Source: Erythrobacter sp. SCSIO 43205 (GTDB lineage Bacteria > Pseudomonadota > Alphaproteobacteria > Sphingomonadales > Sphingomonadaceae). From it: a DNA stretch of 64,000 bases. Location of the stretch: contig NZ_CP063202.1 in assembly GCF_019904235.1 (NCBI RefSeq), positions 1,674,001-1,738,000 on the forward strand, written 5' to 3'. This document shows, piece by piece, positions 32,641 through 41,729 of this stretch. The stretch's first letter is position 1; every line of letters begins with the position of its first letter. The notes beneath the pieces were generated by a model, which did not search any database, was not told the origin of the DNA, and saw only the letters and a list, made by a program, of their open reading frames with translations. The position numbers were made by a program, and so were the translations under genes.

Positions 32641-34239
32641 ATGCTTGATACACCGCTTTGGAAGAAAATTTCGCTTTGGGGGCTGACGATCGCGCTGATC
32701 GCGGCTGCTTTGCCGTCTCTCCTTATGTCGTCTGGAGTTGATCTTGGCGAGGATGCTCCCACGGTCAATCTCGGCCTCGACTTGGCGGGTGGATCGCATC
32801 TTCTGCTTGAAGCTGATCCTGACGATGTCGCGACGAAGCGGCTGGAAAATATGGAGGAATCGGTTGAGGCGGCGCTGAGAGGGGCGACGCCCGCGATCAA
32901 GTTTGGCGACACTTCGCGCGCTGACGGTCAGCTGTCTCTCTTGCTCGATTCCGCATCCGATATTGATCGGGCGAGGGGGCTGTTGGAGCCCTTGATGATG
33001 GGCCGTGATGGTTCGCTCCAGCAGGAGTGGGATCTTGAGGTTGTCGATACTCAGCGTCTCGTGCTGGTCCCCACCGAAAGCGGCCTCAATGTCGCGGTCA
33101 ACAATGCGATGGAAAGCGTTATCGAAGTCGTGCGCCGCCGGATCGACGAGCTTGGCACGCGCGAGCCGACCATCGTGCGCCAGGGCGACACGCGGATTGT
33201 GGTGCAAGTGCCGGGTCTCGAAGACCCGCAAGCGCTCAAGGAATTGCTCGGCAAAACGGCAGAGCTTGAGTTCAAACTGGTCGATCAACAAGCGCTCCCC
33301 AGCAACACCGAGGCGGGCATTGCCAATCCGGGAAGCCAGATTTTCCCCTATGCCGCCGATAGCAATTTCGCAGGCCAATTCGAGGCGGTAAAACGCCTTG
33401 GCGGTGTTCGCGGTGACAGCCTCACAGGCGCGCAGGCCGGTGTTGACCCTCAAACCAACCAAAGCGTCGTCAACATCCAGTTCGACCAGCAAGGCGGTCA
33501 GAAATTCGCCAAGCTTTCGACCGAGAACGTAGGGCAGCGTTTTGCGATTATTCTCGATGGCGAAGTGATCTCCGCCCCGTCCTTCAGGGAGCCGATCCTA
33601 GGCGGTGCAGCGCAAATCTCGGGCAGCTTTACGCCTGACAGCGCAAACCAACTCGCCATCCAACTGCGCTCCGGCGCGTTGGAAGTGCCGCTGACCGTGA
33701 TTGAAGAGCGCACCGTTTCCGCAGAACTGGGTGAGCAATCGATCCGCTCAGGCTTGATTGCGATGCTGGTCGGCAGCCTGGCGGTGATCGCCCTTATGAT
33801 TGCAAGCTATGGCCGTTTTGGCATTTATGCGACCATCGCGCTTGTCATTAACGTGCTCATCCTGCTGGGCCTGATGGCGATCGGTAACTTCACCCTGACG
33901 CTGCCCGGTATCGCTGGCTTCGTGCTCACAGTGGGCGCTGCGGTGGACGCTAACGTGCTCATCAACGAGCGCATCAGAGAAGAGCGCAAACGAGGCAGAA
34001 AGGTCATCACGGCGGTTGAAAACGGCTACAAAGAAGCCAGCCGCGCCATTTATGATGCAAACATCACCAACTTTATCGCTGGCGCTCTGCTGTTCTGGTT
34101 CGGCTCTGGCCCGATCAGAGGCTTCGCCGTGGTTCTGGTGATCGGACTTATCACTTCGGTTTTCACCGCGCTTACGCTCACCCGGATGTGGGTATCGGGC
34201 TATTTGAGCGCGAACCGTCCCAAAGACATCAACATTTAA
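32641..34239 (+). CDS. secD: Protein translocase subunit SecD
   Basis: 532 residues. Uses the proton gradient to help pull secreted proteins across the inner membrane. TM1 near residue 10, large periplasmic P1 domain (LGLDLAGGSHLLLEADPDD at its start, VVRRRIDELGTREPTIVRQG within), then five TM helices; the functional Asp/Arg segment GAAVDANVLINERIREE is intact. secF follows at 17 bases. Confidence 0.97.
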   Translation: MLDTPLWKKISLWGLTIALIAAALPSLLMSSGVDLGEDAPTVNLGLDLAGGSHLLLEADPDDVATKRLENMEESVEAALRGATPAIKFGDTSRADGQLSLLLDSASDIDRARGLLEPLMMGRDGSLQQEWDLEVVDTQRLVLVPTESGLNVAVNNAMESVIEVVRRRIDELGTREPTIVRQGDTRIVVQVPGLEDPQALKELLGKTAELEFKLVDQQALPSNTEAGIANPGSQIFPYAADSNFAGQFEAVKRLGGVRGDSLTGAQAGVDPQTNQSVVNIQFDQQGGQKFAKLSTENVGQRFAIILDGEVISAPSFREPILGGAAQISGSFTPDSANQLAIQLRSGALEVPLTVIEERTVSAELGEQSIRSGLIAMLVGSLAVIALMIASYGRFGIYATIALVINVLILLGLMAIGNFTLTLPGIAGFVLTVGAAVDANVLINERIREERKRGRKVITAVENGYKEASRAIYDANITNFIAGALLFWFGSGPIRGFAVVLVIGLITSVFTALTLTRMWVSGYLSANRPKDINI

Positions 34240-34256
34240 GAAGGCAGGCGAGGCAC

Positions 34257-35234
34257 ATGAAACTTCTAAAGCTCGTCCCTGATGACACGAACATCCAATT
34301 CCTGCGTTTGCGCGTGCCGTTTTTCATTCTCAGCCTTGTTCTGATTTTCGGAAGCTGGGGCGCGGTTGCGGTCAATGGCCTTAACCTTGGCATCGACTTT
34401 GCCGGCGGACAGGAAGTGCGACTGACCTTTGCAGAAGGCAACGCTGCACCCGTTCCAGAACTGCGTGAGACTGTGACAGGCTTGGGTTACGGAACGCCGG
34501 TTGTGCAGGAATTCGGCTCACCCAACGAAGTGAGCATCCGTGTGCCATTGCCCGAAGGCGTGGAAGACACGCCGGGCGCAGCGACCGCAATCGGTAATGA
34601 AGTGATTGCCGCGATTGAGAGTGGCTATCCCGACGTTCGCACTGATGGCAACTCGACCGTTTCGGGGAAAGTTGCAGGCGAATTCAGCCGCGATGCAGGC
34701 TTTGCCTTGCTCTTCGCGATGATTGCGGTGGCGATCTATATCTGGATCCGGTTCGAATGGCAGTTTGGTGTCGGCGGCCTGTTTGCACTGTTCCATGACG
34801 TCTCTGTCACCATGGGACTTTTCGCGATCACTCAGATGGAGTTCTCGCTTCAGATCATCGCGGCGATCCTTGCCGTTATCGGGTATTCGCTGAATGACAC
34901 GATTGTTGTTTACGACCGCATTCGTGAGAACCTTAAGAAGTACCGCAAGATGCCTTTGGCCGAGCTTCTTGATCTTTCAGTCAACGAGACGCTGGCGCGG
35001 ACGGTGATGACTTCCTTGACTCTGCTGGTGGCTTTGGTGCCGCTGCTTATCGCCGGTCCGCCAAGCCTTTTTGGTCTGGTTGCAGCGATCACGGCGGGCC
35101 TGTTCATCGGTACATATTCCAGCATCTATCTGGCCGCACCGATACTCATCTGGCTGGGTGTGACCTCGGACAGCTTTGTTCCGCAAGAGACAGAGGCGGA
35201 TCGCCAGGAGAAGAAGGTTCTGGGCGAGGCTTGA
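34257..35234 (+). CDS. secF: Protein translocase subunit SecF
   Basis: 325 residues from the ATG at 34257, which has GGCGAGG upstream; the frame before it overlaps secD. Six TM helices: TM1 about 20-40, periplasmic loop with GLNLGIDFAGGQEVRLTF, and the conserved GYSLNDTIVVYDRIRENL. Works with SecD in one heterodimer. The gene ends next to the inverted repeat at 35243-35352. Confidence 0.97.
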   Translation: MKLLKLVPDDTNIQFLRLRVPFFILSLVLIFGSWGAVAVNGLNLGIDFAGGQEVRLTFAEGNAAPVPELRETVTGLGYGTPVVQEFGSPNEVSIRVPLPEGVEDTPGAATAIGNEVIAAIESGYPDVRTDGNSTVSGKVAGEFSRDAGFALLFAMIAVAIYIWIRFEWQFGVGGLFALFHDVSVTMGLFAITQMEFSLQIIAAILAVIGYSLNDTIVVYDRIRENLKKYRKMPLAELLDLSVNETLARTVMTSLTLLVALVPLLIAGPPSLFGLVAAITAGLFIGTYSSIYLAAPILIWLGVTSDSFVPQETEADRQEKKVLGEA

Positions 35235-35242
35235 ACCCAATT

Positions 35243-35352
35243 CTCGTCATTGCGAGCCGAAGGCGAAGCAATCCATGGCCTGAGGTCACAACTAGGCGCA
35301 CGGTCCGTCCATGGATTGCCGCGTCGCCTTTCTGGCTCCTCGCAATGACGAG
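35243..35352. repeat. REP/MITE-like inverted repeat
   Basis: About 110 bases. CTCGTCATTGCG at the left end is exactly the reverse complement of CGCAATGACGAG at the right end; inner matches GGCGA/TCGCC and GCAATCCATGG/CCATGGATTGC continue the arms over about 35 bases. The sequence type (CGTCATTGCGAG then GAAGCAATCC) is one that recurs as dispersed intergenic palindromes in many bacteria. It fills the whole gap between convergent secF and the glycosyltransferase, where its RNA would fold on either strand. Confidence 0.8.
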
Positions 35353-36570
35353 TTAGCTCACCAGCCCATCGTAATATGCGGCAAGCTCAATCGCATTGGT
35401 TTGCCAGCTGAATTTTTCCGCCATGGCGGCCACTGCGTGACGCATGGGCGGATCGTTCAGCACCGCTCGGACGCCAGCAGCCACACTCTCAGGGTCGCGC
35501 TTCACCAGCCGTCCGGCGGTCGCATTGGTGATGATTTCCCGTGCGCCGCCAACGTCGCAGGTGACCACTGGCGTGCCGCAAGCGAGCGCTTCGACCCACG
35601 CGTTGGCAAGGCCTTCATTCGCCGTGGGCAGCACCATCACATCAGCAGCAGACAGCACCAGCGGCATCACATCATGGTCGAGGGATCCCGCAAAATGAAC
35701 CCGCTCTACAAGGCCCAAATCACGCGCCAGCTGACGCAAATGTGTTTCGTCATCCCCTTTGCCAACGAGCACCAAACGCGCGCCCTCAATCTGCGCCGCA
35801 GCCGCGATTGCTATGTCCTGCCCTTTGCGCTCAATCAGAGCGCCAACACACACCATCAGCGGGGCATTGTCGGGCATGGCAAAGCCCAATTGTGACGCCA
35901 GCTGGGTGCGCAATTGCGTATGGTCAAGCGGGCGAAAGCGTTCTTTATCAAGCCCTGTATAATGCACGCGGATTTTATCGCGCGCTATGCCGATTGCGGC
36001 CATCTCCTTCGCCATCGATCCGCTGACCGCGAGCAGCCCTTTTGCGCGTATCGCCGCATTCAGCATTTGGTCGCGCGCAAAATCGACCCCGCCCCAATAC
36101 GTGATGTCAGAGCCGCGCGCCTTGATCGACAGGGGCAGTTTCATTTCATCGGCAATCAACGCGGCTGCGGGACCGTCGGGAAAAAAGAACTGCGCATCAA
36201 TGAGATCAATCGGAGTTTCTTCATTAATGCGGTGGATGATCGGAAGGGCAGCCTTCGCGATCGCAGACGCATTGCGCCGTGCGCCAACCTTCGGGATCAG
36301 CGTAAAGCGTGGGCGATGCACGGTTATGCCGTGTTCCTCAGCCTTGTTTGGGAGCTTTGCAAGCTCGCGGTAACGCCCAAGTGCCAAGGGAGGCAGACCG
36401 ATGGGATTGACCACACTGACCTGCCAGCCCCCCGTATCTTGTCCTACTGTTTCAGCGCCCCTTTTCGCTAGCGCCTCAAGCGAGCGCGCAACAAAGGTGC
36501 CAAAGCGCGGATTAACAGGATTGGGGTACAGCGTGCTTAAGGAAAGGACGTGTTTTGCAGGCTGGCTCAT
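35353..36570 (-). CDS. Glycosyltransferase family 4 protein
   Basis: 405 residues from the ATG that overlaps the XRE gene stop (ATGA). Two Rossmann-like halves: N-terminal ending near 190 and a C-terminal half with PLMVCVGALIERKGQDIAIA, LVLVGKGDDETHLRQLARDL, VHFAGSLDHDVMPLVLSAAD and PTANEGLANAWVEALACGTP (the GT4 Glu-rich donor-binding segment). It transfers a sugar from a nucleotide donor, most likely for envelope polysaccharide; donor and acceptor are unknown. No other polysaccharide genes are adjacent. Confidence 0.9.
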   Translation of the reverse strand: MSQPAKHVLSLSTLYPNPVNPRFGTFVARSLEALAKRGAETVGQDTGGWQVSVVNPIGLPPLALGRYRELAKLPNKAEEHGITVHRPRFTLIPKVGARRNASAIAKAALPIIHRINEETPIDLIDAQFFFPDGPAAALIADEMKLPLSIKARGSDITYWGGVDFARDQMLNAAIRAKGLLAVSGSMAKEMAAIGIARDKIRVHYTGLDKERFRPLDHTQLRTQLASQLGFAMPDNAPLMVCVGALIERKGQDIAIAAAAQIEGARLVLVGKGDDETHLRQLARDLGLVERVHFAGSLDHDVMPLVLSAADVMVLPTANEGLANAWVEALACGTPVVTCDVGGAREIITNATAGRLVKRDPESVAAGVRAVLNDPPMRHAVAAMAEKFSWQTNAIELAAYYDGLVS

Positions 36571-37163
36571 AGCGGGCGCACCAACATACAAGCGACTGCG
36601 ATCCAGTCGGGGTTATCGATAACCTGCTGTTTTTGGCCAGCTTGTGCGGGAAGGATTGCAAGCTTGTAACCGCGCCGATCAATCAGCCGTCCGAAAGCGA
36701 AGCGCCCTCCTGGACGAGGCACCAGACAATCGCGGTTCATCGCGGCAAGAAAATCCTTATCCTTGGCTGCCCAGGCATCCATCTGCCTTAGCCATACTGT
36801 ATCGCCTGCGCGATATTCGCCCGCAGGAGAGGTAACTTCGAGCACCAACATCGGCTCATCACCTTCTTGGGCGGCCATTTCGCTAGGCAAAATCGCATCG
36901 CGCGCGGTTTTGAGCGCTTCGGGGTCGCCAATCCCAAGCTCTGCAATAACCTTTGCGCGCGGCGCGTTTTCAGAACGGACGAGAACCTCCGGATCAACAT
37001 CAAGAGCTGCGCCAATACGATCCATCCATTTGGTCGAGAGATTGCGCATCCCGGTTTCGAGCCTGCCGATGGTTTGTGCGGTCGTCGGCGGCTGACACGC
37101 AGCGCCAAGGTCCGCGAGTGTCATTCCGCGCGCCTTTCGGATTTCGCGAATGCGGTTGATCAT
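36567..37163 (-). CDS. XRE-family regulator with C-terminal S24-like domain
   Basis: 198 residues from the ATG at 37163, which has GAGGG upstream; a GTG 45 bases earlier is possible. Helix-turn-helix at 5-60 (INRIREIRKARGMTLADLG, TIGRLETGMRNLS). The C-terminal part (MLVLEVTSPAGEYRAGDTVW, CLVPRPGGRFAFGRLIDRR) resembles the LexA/CI peptidase-like fold, but I cannot place a Ser-Lys dyad. Its stop overlaps the glycosyltransferase start, so the two are translated together. It is divergent from the DUF6456-like gene. Confidence 0.78.
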   Translation of the reverse strand: MINRIREIRKARGMTLADLGAACQPPTTAQTIGRLETGMRNLSTKWMDRIGAALDVDPEVLVRSENAPRAKVIAELGIGDPEALKTARDAILPSEMAAQEGDEPMLVLEVTSPAGEYRAGDTVWLRQMDAWAAKDKDFLAAMNRDCLVPRPGGRFAFGRLIDRRGYKLAILPAQAGQKQQVIDNPDWIAVACMLVRPL

Positions 37164-37272
37164 GCGGGCCCTCAATCTTTCAGAACTAACCAAATTGGCA
37201 AGTTTCACTTTCCTACATCACCGGGTGCGTTGCAACCCCTTTGCCTGCATCAGCGAACTAAGGAGTGAAATT

Positions 37273-37755
37273 ATGCGCAAACTGGTGGAACGCGAACTGA
37301 CCCCTGAAGGCCCTCGGCGTGCGGGTACGGCGGGGGGCAAGCGCCGCAGTGTGACAGTCAATCTTGGGGAATCGCCCATCGCATGGCTACATTCGCGCGG
37401 GCATCTCTCTGACCGACTTTTTCAGGCGGGCGAACAGCTCAGAAACGATTACGAACGCGCGCAGTTGTCGGCAAGCCTGACCATGCGATGGGATCCGGTG
37501 CGGGTGAAGAGCGGCAATCTCGGCAGCGGCGAAGGGAGGCTGACCCATAGCGAGAGACAGATTGCCGCCAAACAGCGGTTCGATGGCGCGATTGCCGAAG
37601 CGGGCAAGGGGCTCGAAGATGTATTGTGGCGCGTGGTGTGCGCGGGCGAAGGGCTGCCGCAAGCGGAAAAGGCGCTCGGATGGCCTGCGCGCAGCGGCAA
37701 GCTGGTGCTGCAATTGGCGCTTGAAAGGGTGGCGGATTTCTACCGCATCAGGTGA
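37273..37755 (+). CDS. DUF6456-like protein
   Basis: 160 residues from an ATG with AGGAG seven bases before it. VTVNLGESPIAWLHSRGHLS, FQAGEQLRNDYERAQLSASL and MRWDPVR followed by LEDVLWRVVCAGEGLPQAEK and GWPARSGKLVLQLALERVAD are the pattern I recall for the DUF6456 domain, which includes a helix-turn-helix-like C-terminus. Possible DNA-binding role; no function is established here. The family call is from memory and should be tested by profile search. Confidence 0.62.
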   Translation: MRKLVERELTPEGPRRAGTAGGKRRSVTVNLGESPIAWLHSRGHLSDRLFQAGEQLRNDYERAQLSASLTMRWDPVRVKSGNLGSGEGRLTHSERQIAAKQRFDGAIAEAGKGLEDVLWRVVCAGEGLPQAEKALGWPARSGKLVLQLALERVADFYRIR

Positions 37756-37817
37756 GACAAATTTTTCGGTCCTGAACAGTGTCTCAAGTGTCTCAAACCA
37801 GCGCGACGATGCGCGAT

Positions 37818-39641
37818 TTATCCCTCGACCTGTTCGGCGAGCTCCAACCACCGCTCTTCGGCGGCGTCTTTTTCAGCGCGTGCATTTTCCAAGCCCTTGG
37901 AGATGTTTGCAAAACGCTTGGGGTCTTTCGTGAACAGGTCAGGGTCCGCAAGGATTGCCTCACCCTTGGCGATGGCCGCTTCGAGCTCTTCGATCCGTGC
38001 GGGAAGAAGCTCATAATCGCGTTGGTCTTTGTAAGAGAGCTTGGTCGATGCAGGCGCAGGTGCAGGCGATGGGGACGGGTTGCCGGTTGAATCGGAGGAT
38101 GACGACTTGGATTTGCCTGCAACCGGCTTGCGGCGTTTAGCCTCCCAATCTTCATATCCGCCCGCGACGATATCGACGCGGCCTGTGCCATCAAGGCCGA
38201 GCGTCACAGTGACCGTTTTGTCGAGGAAATCACGGTCGTGGCTGACGATCAAAACAGTGCCATCGAAATCGGCAATCACCTCTTGCAGAAGGTCCAGCGT
38301 TTCGAGGTCAAGATCGTTGGTTGGCTCGTCCAGAACGAGAAGGTTTGCAGTACGGGCAAACTCGCGCGCCAAGAGGAGGCGGGAACGCTCACCGCCCGAC
38401 AAGATGCCGACCTTGGTATCAACCAGCTTGGGATCGAAGAGGAAGTCTTTAAGATATGCCTGAACGTGCTTCCGATTTCCGCGAACATCGATCCAATCGC
38501 CGCCCTCCGCCAAAATGTCGCGCACGGTCGCATCGGGTTCCAAAAGCTTGCGCTGTTGGTCGATCATCACTCCGCTCAAAGTGCGGGCGTGCGAGATGGT
38601 GCCGCTATCGGGTTCAAGCTCTTTGGTGAGCATTTTGAGAAGCGTGGTTTTGCCTGCGCCATTCCCGCCAACGATGCCGATCCGGTCGCCGTTCTGGATG
38701 CGCAGGGTGAAGGGTTTGATGACAGCCCGCCCGTCATAGGATTTTGATATGTCTTCAGCGACAATGACCGACTTCGACTTGAACTCTTCATCATTTGCGA
38801 GCTTGAGCTTGGCAGAGCTGCTATCCGAGATCATCGCAGCGCGCGCGGCCCGCATTTGGTGAAGTTTTTCAAGCCTGCCTTGGTTGCGTTTACGCCGCGC
38901 AGTAACCCCGCGTTCGAGCCAGTGGGCCTCGATTTTGAGTTTGGCATCAAGGCGTTCAGCAGCGCGCGCTTCCTCGGCGTAAACCTGCTCTTCCCATGCT
39001 TCATATCCGCCAAAGCCGACTTCCTTGCGCCGCAAAGTCCCTCGATCGAGCCACAAAGTCGCGCGGGTCAGGCGTTTCAAGAACGTCCGGTCGTGGCTAA
39101 TGGTAATAAACGCGCCGTTATAGCGGTTCAGCCAATCCTCAAGCCAATCAATCGCGGACAGGTCCAAGTGGTTCGTCGGCTCATCAAGCAGCAACAAATC
39201 AGGGTCTTGTGCCAATGCACGCGCAATCGCGGCGCGGCGTTTCTCGCCCCCGCTCGCGGTTGCTGCATCGGTCGCCATGTCGATGCCAAGCTGTCCTGCG
39301 ATGGCCTCAACCTCATGCGCTGCGGGCACATCATCGCCGGCAAGCGCGAAATCCATCAGCGTGTCGGCCGCGCTGAAATCAGGTTCCTGCTCAAGAAAGA
39401 CGATGCGCGTCCCCGGCTTTACCCGGCGCGTGCCACGGTCGGCTTCGATCCGGTCATCAATCAGTTTCAGCAGCGTCGTCTTACCCGCGCCGTTGCGACC
39501 AATCAGCGCAAGCCTGTCGCCGGGAAGAATGTGCAAATCAATCGGTTCGGCGCCAACGCCGGGTTGAGGCCCGCCAAAAAGCCAGCGCGCGCCTTGTTGC
39601 AGGGAAAGACCTTCCCATGAAAGAATTGGAGGTTGAGCCAT
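37818..39641 (-). CDS. Uup-like ABC-F ATPase
   Basis: 607 residues, two ABC cassettes. Walker A motifs IGRNGAGKTTLLKL and VGGNGAGKTTLLKM, signatures ASGGEKRRAAIARAL and LSGGERSRLLLAREF, Walker B LLLDEPTNHLD and LVLDEPTNDLD. The C-terminus (about 535-607, YKDQRDYELLPARIEELEAA onward) is the coiled-coil DNA/RNA-binding domain of Uup, joined by a Ser/Pro/Ala linker. It probably works on ribosomes or their assembly. No membrane domain. It is the second ABC-F protein in the window besides ettA. Symbol not assigned because orthology among ABC-F groups needs a tree. Confidence 0.88.
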   Translation of the reverse strand: MAQPPILSWEGLSLQQGARWLFGGPQPGVGAEPIDLHILPGDRLALIGRNGAGKTTLLKLIDDRIEADRGTRRVKPGTRIVFLEQEPDFSAADTLMDFALAGDDVPAAHEVEAIAGQLGIDMATDAATASGGEKRRAAIARALAQDPDLLLLDEPTNHLDLSAIDWLEDWLNRYNGAFITISHDRTFLKRLTRATLWLDRGTLRRKEVGFGGYEAWEEQVYAEEARAAERLDAKLKIEAHWLERGVTARRKRNQGRLEKLHQMRAARAAMISDSSSAKLKLANDEEFKSKSVIVAEDISKSYDGRAVIKPFTLRIQNGDRIGIVGGNGAGKTTLLKMLTKELEPDSGTISHARTLSGVMIDQQRKLLEPDATVRDILAEGGDWIDVRGNRKHVQAYLKDFLFDPKLVDTKVGILSGGERSRLLLAREFARTANLLVLDEPTNDLDLETLDLLQEVIADFDGTVLIVSHDRDFLDKTVTVTLGLDGTGRVDIVAGGYEDWEAKRRKPVAGKSKSSSSDSTGNPSPSPAPAPASTKLSYKDQRDYELLPARIEELEAAIAKGEAILADPDLFTKDPKRFANISKGLENARAEKDAAEERWLELAEQVEG

Positions 39642-39756
39642 GATGCGCGCGCTTAAGGACTTGCATCCTTGCTGCCAAGTTAGTTTTAGTGAGGTCGGTT
39701 CAGTGTGCGCTCAGGCTCAAAACAATAGAACGCCTGAAAATTCAGGAGGAAGTTTT

Positions 39757-40491
39757 ATGATCCGCTATGCTCTCGCCCTTGGCCTTGTTTCAGGTGCCGC
39801 AGCTATGGTTGCTGCGCCCGCCAACGCTCAAGAAATTGAGATTGAAACGCACGGCCCCGTGATTGAACTTTCCGTCTCTGAAAGCGTGACCGCAGAGCCT
39901 GATCTTGTGACGATTGGCGCAGGCGTGACTAGCCAAGCAGCCACAGCGGTTGAAGCGATGCGTATCAATGCGCGCCAGATGCAGAGCGTCATCAATGAGA
40001 TAAAGGCGCTTGGCGTTCAAGATAAGGATATTCAGACGACAGGTATCAATCTGAACGCGCAATATGACTACGACCGCACCAATCAGCGGCAGGTTTTTCG
40101 CGGTTATCAGGTATCAAACCGGGTTAGCGTGAAACTGCGCGATGTGGAGGGCACGGGCGCGGCGTTGGATGCGCTTGTAGCGGCAGGCGCAACCGATCTT
40201 TCAGGCCCTACATTTAGCATCGAGAATGATGAAGATGCCAAGGCCACCGCGCGCGAACGGGCCATTGAACGGGCGCAGGCTCGCGCGGAGGCTTACGCCA
40301 AGCTCTTCGGCTTTGACGGTGTGAAAGTCATGGCGGTGAGCGAAAGCCTGCGTGGCTCTTCGCCTGCACCTCAGATGGTGATGCGATCAGCCGTACTCGA
40401 AGCTGATGCGGCAGCACCCGTTCAACCGGGGCAAGTCAGCACCGGCGTGAACCTTTCAATCAAATATGAAATGGTGAATGACGGGGAGTAA
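39757..40491 (+). CDS. SIMPL-domain (DUF541) periplasmic protein
   Basis: 244 residues from an ATG with AGGAGGA just upstream (the open frame extends to 39640 without one). Signal peptide about 1-24, cleavage after ANA. The SIMPL domain spans about 35-235 (ELSVSESVTAEPDLVTIGAG, MNAR-type MRINARQMQSVINEIKALGV, QTTGINLNAQYDYD, ARERAIERAQARAEAYAKLF). Members such as E. coli YggE lower oxidative stress, and others form ring-shaped periplasmic assemblies; mechanism unclear. Confidence 0.9.
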   Translation: MIRYALALGLVSGAAAMVAAPANAQEIEIETHGPVIELSVSESVTAEPDLVTIGAGVTSQAATAVEAMRINARQMQSVINEIKALGVQDKDIQTTGINLNAQYDYDRTNQRQVFRGYQVSNRVSVKLRDVEGTGAALDALVAAGATDLSGPTFSIENDEDAKATARERAIERAQARAEAYAKLFGFDGVKVMAVSESLRGSSPAPQMVMRSAVLEADAAAPVQPGQVSTGVNLSIKYEMVNDGE

Positions 40492-40572
40492 CATTGAGTT
40501 ACGTAACTGAACGCACTGAAGACCGCGCATTCACAGCTTGTTCAATAGAGATCAGCTAGGCATGGCAATGTT

Positions 40573-40914
40573 ATGACGACCCGCCGTTTTCTTTTAGCCG
40601 CAATGGCCGCTTCTGCTGCGACTGTGATGCTGGGCGCTGGCTCTGCCACATCGGCTGTTGCGGCTGGTGTTGCGGCGCAGGAGCAAACGCGCACGGATCA
40701 GGGCACTGCGAGGCGCGAGATGCGCGCTGGTAATCAGCTTTCCTTGCGTGAAATTGAACGGCGCGTTCTCCCGCAGATGCGGGGCGCGGAATACCTTGGG
40801 CCGTCCTATGACAGCACAGCGCGCGCCTATCGGCTTAAATTCATCCGCGATGGCCGCGTGACCTATGTCGACGTTGATGCGCGCTCTGGCCGCATCATCA
40901 ATCGTTCACGGTAA
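40573..40914 (+). CDS. Small exported PepSY-like protein
   Basis: 113 residues. Signal peptide with an Ala-rich core (FLLAAMAASAATVMLGAGSA), cleavage probably near AVA or GVA. The rest has a PepSY-like pattern: LREIERRVLPQMRGAEYLGP, YRLKFIRDGRVTYVDVDARS. Such proteins often sit next to two-component genes, as here (regulator begins 121 bases on). It probably senses or moderates the kinase in the periplasm, which is inference from position. Confidence 0.75.
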   Translation: MTTRRFLLAAMAASAATVMLGAGSATSAVAAGVAAQEQTRTDQGTARREMRAGNQLSLREIERRVLPQMRGAEYLGPSYDSTARAYRLKFIRDGRVTYVDVDARSGRIINRSR

Positions 40915-41035
40915 AAGCCGATCACTTTATGAATTCATCGGGGACTAAGGCGCGTTTGCATGGAGTTGCTCGCTTGACGCAAGGCGCTCAAAAGCGCAGT
41001 CCTTCCCGACCAATTGCACGTGAAAATGGTGGAAT

Positions 41036-41713
41036 ATGCGCATCCTGATTGTCGAAGATGAACCAACACTTGGGCAACAGCTCAAATCAACGCTTGAGCA
41101 AAATGGCTATGCCGTGGACCTGTCCACCGATGGCGAAGATGGCCACTTTCTTGGGAGTACTGAGGATTACGATGCCTGTATTCTCGATCTGGGCTTGCCT
41201 GAGATTGACGGCCTTTCGGTGCTTGGAATGTGGCGCAAGGAAGGGCGGGACTTCCCCGTTTTGGTGCTGACTGCGCGTGATAGCTGGTCGGATAAGGTTG
41301 CCGGGCTTGATGCGGGCGCAGACGATTACCTTGCCAAGCCGTTCCAGACAGAAGAGCTGATCGCTCGTCTTCGCGCGCTTATCCGCCGCGCTTCTGGCAA
41401 TACTTCTTCTGAACTTACCGCAGGCCCGGTGCGTTTGGATACCCGCTCTGGCCGCGTTACCCTTGATGGTGAACCGGTTAAGCTGACGGCACAGGAGTAT
41501 AAACTCCTTTCTTACCTCATGCACCATAAGGGTAAGGTGGTGAGCCGCACGGAATTGATCGAACATATTTACGATCAGGACTTTGACCGCGATTCCAATA
41601 CGATCGAGGTTTTCGTCACCCGCATTCGCAAGAAACTCGGAAGTGAGGTAATCACCACGATCCGTGGCCTCGGTTACAGCCTCGACGACCCCGCAGACGC
41701 ACCCCGCGCCTAA
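41036..41713 (+). CDS. OmpR/PhoP-family response regulator
   Basis: 225 residues. Receiver domain with D8, phospho-acceptor D51 (CILDLGLPEIDG) and Lys101-region AKPFQTEELIARL; C-terminal winged helix with LTAQEYKLLSYLMHHKGKVV, RTELIEHIYDQDFDRDSNTI and IRKKLGSEVITTIRGLGYSL. Close in pattern to PhoP-type regulators. The kinase gene follows at 16 bases. Confidence 0.94.
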   Translation: MRILIVEDEPTLGQQLKSTLEQNGYAVDLSTDGEDGHFLGSTEDYDACILDLGLPEIDGLSVLGMWRKEGRDFPVLVLTARDSWSDKVAGLDAGADDYLAKPFQTEELIARLRALIRRASGNTSSELTAGPVRLDTRSGRVTLDGEPVKLTAQEYKLLSYLMHHKGKVVSRTELIEHIYDQDFDRDSNTIEVFVTRIRKKLGSEVITTIRGLGYSLDDPADAPRA

Positions 41714-41729
41714 GCGAGGTGACGCTTCA

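Noticed and set aside
32146-33492. 448-codon minus-strand frame across yajC and secD
   Set aside because: Overlaps two certain essential genes and has no recognisable domain or ribosome site.
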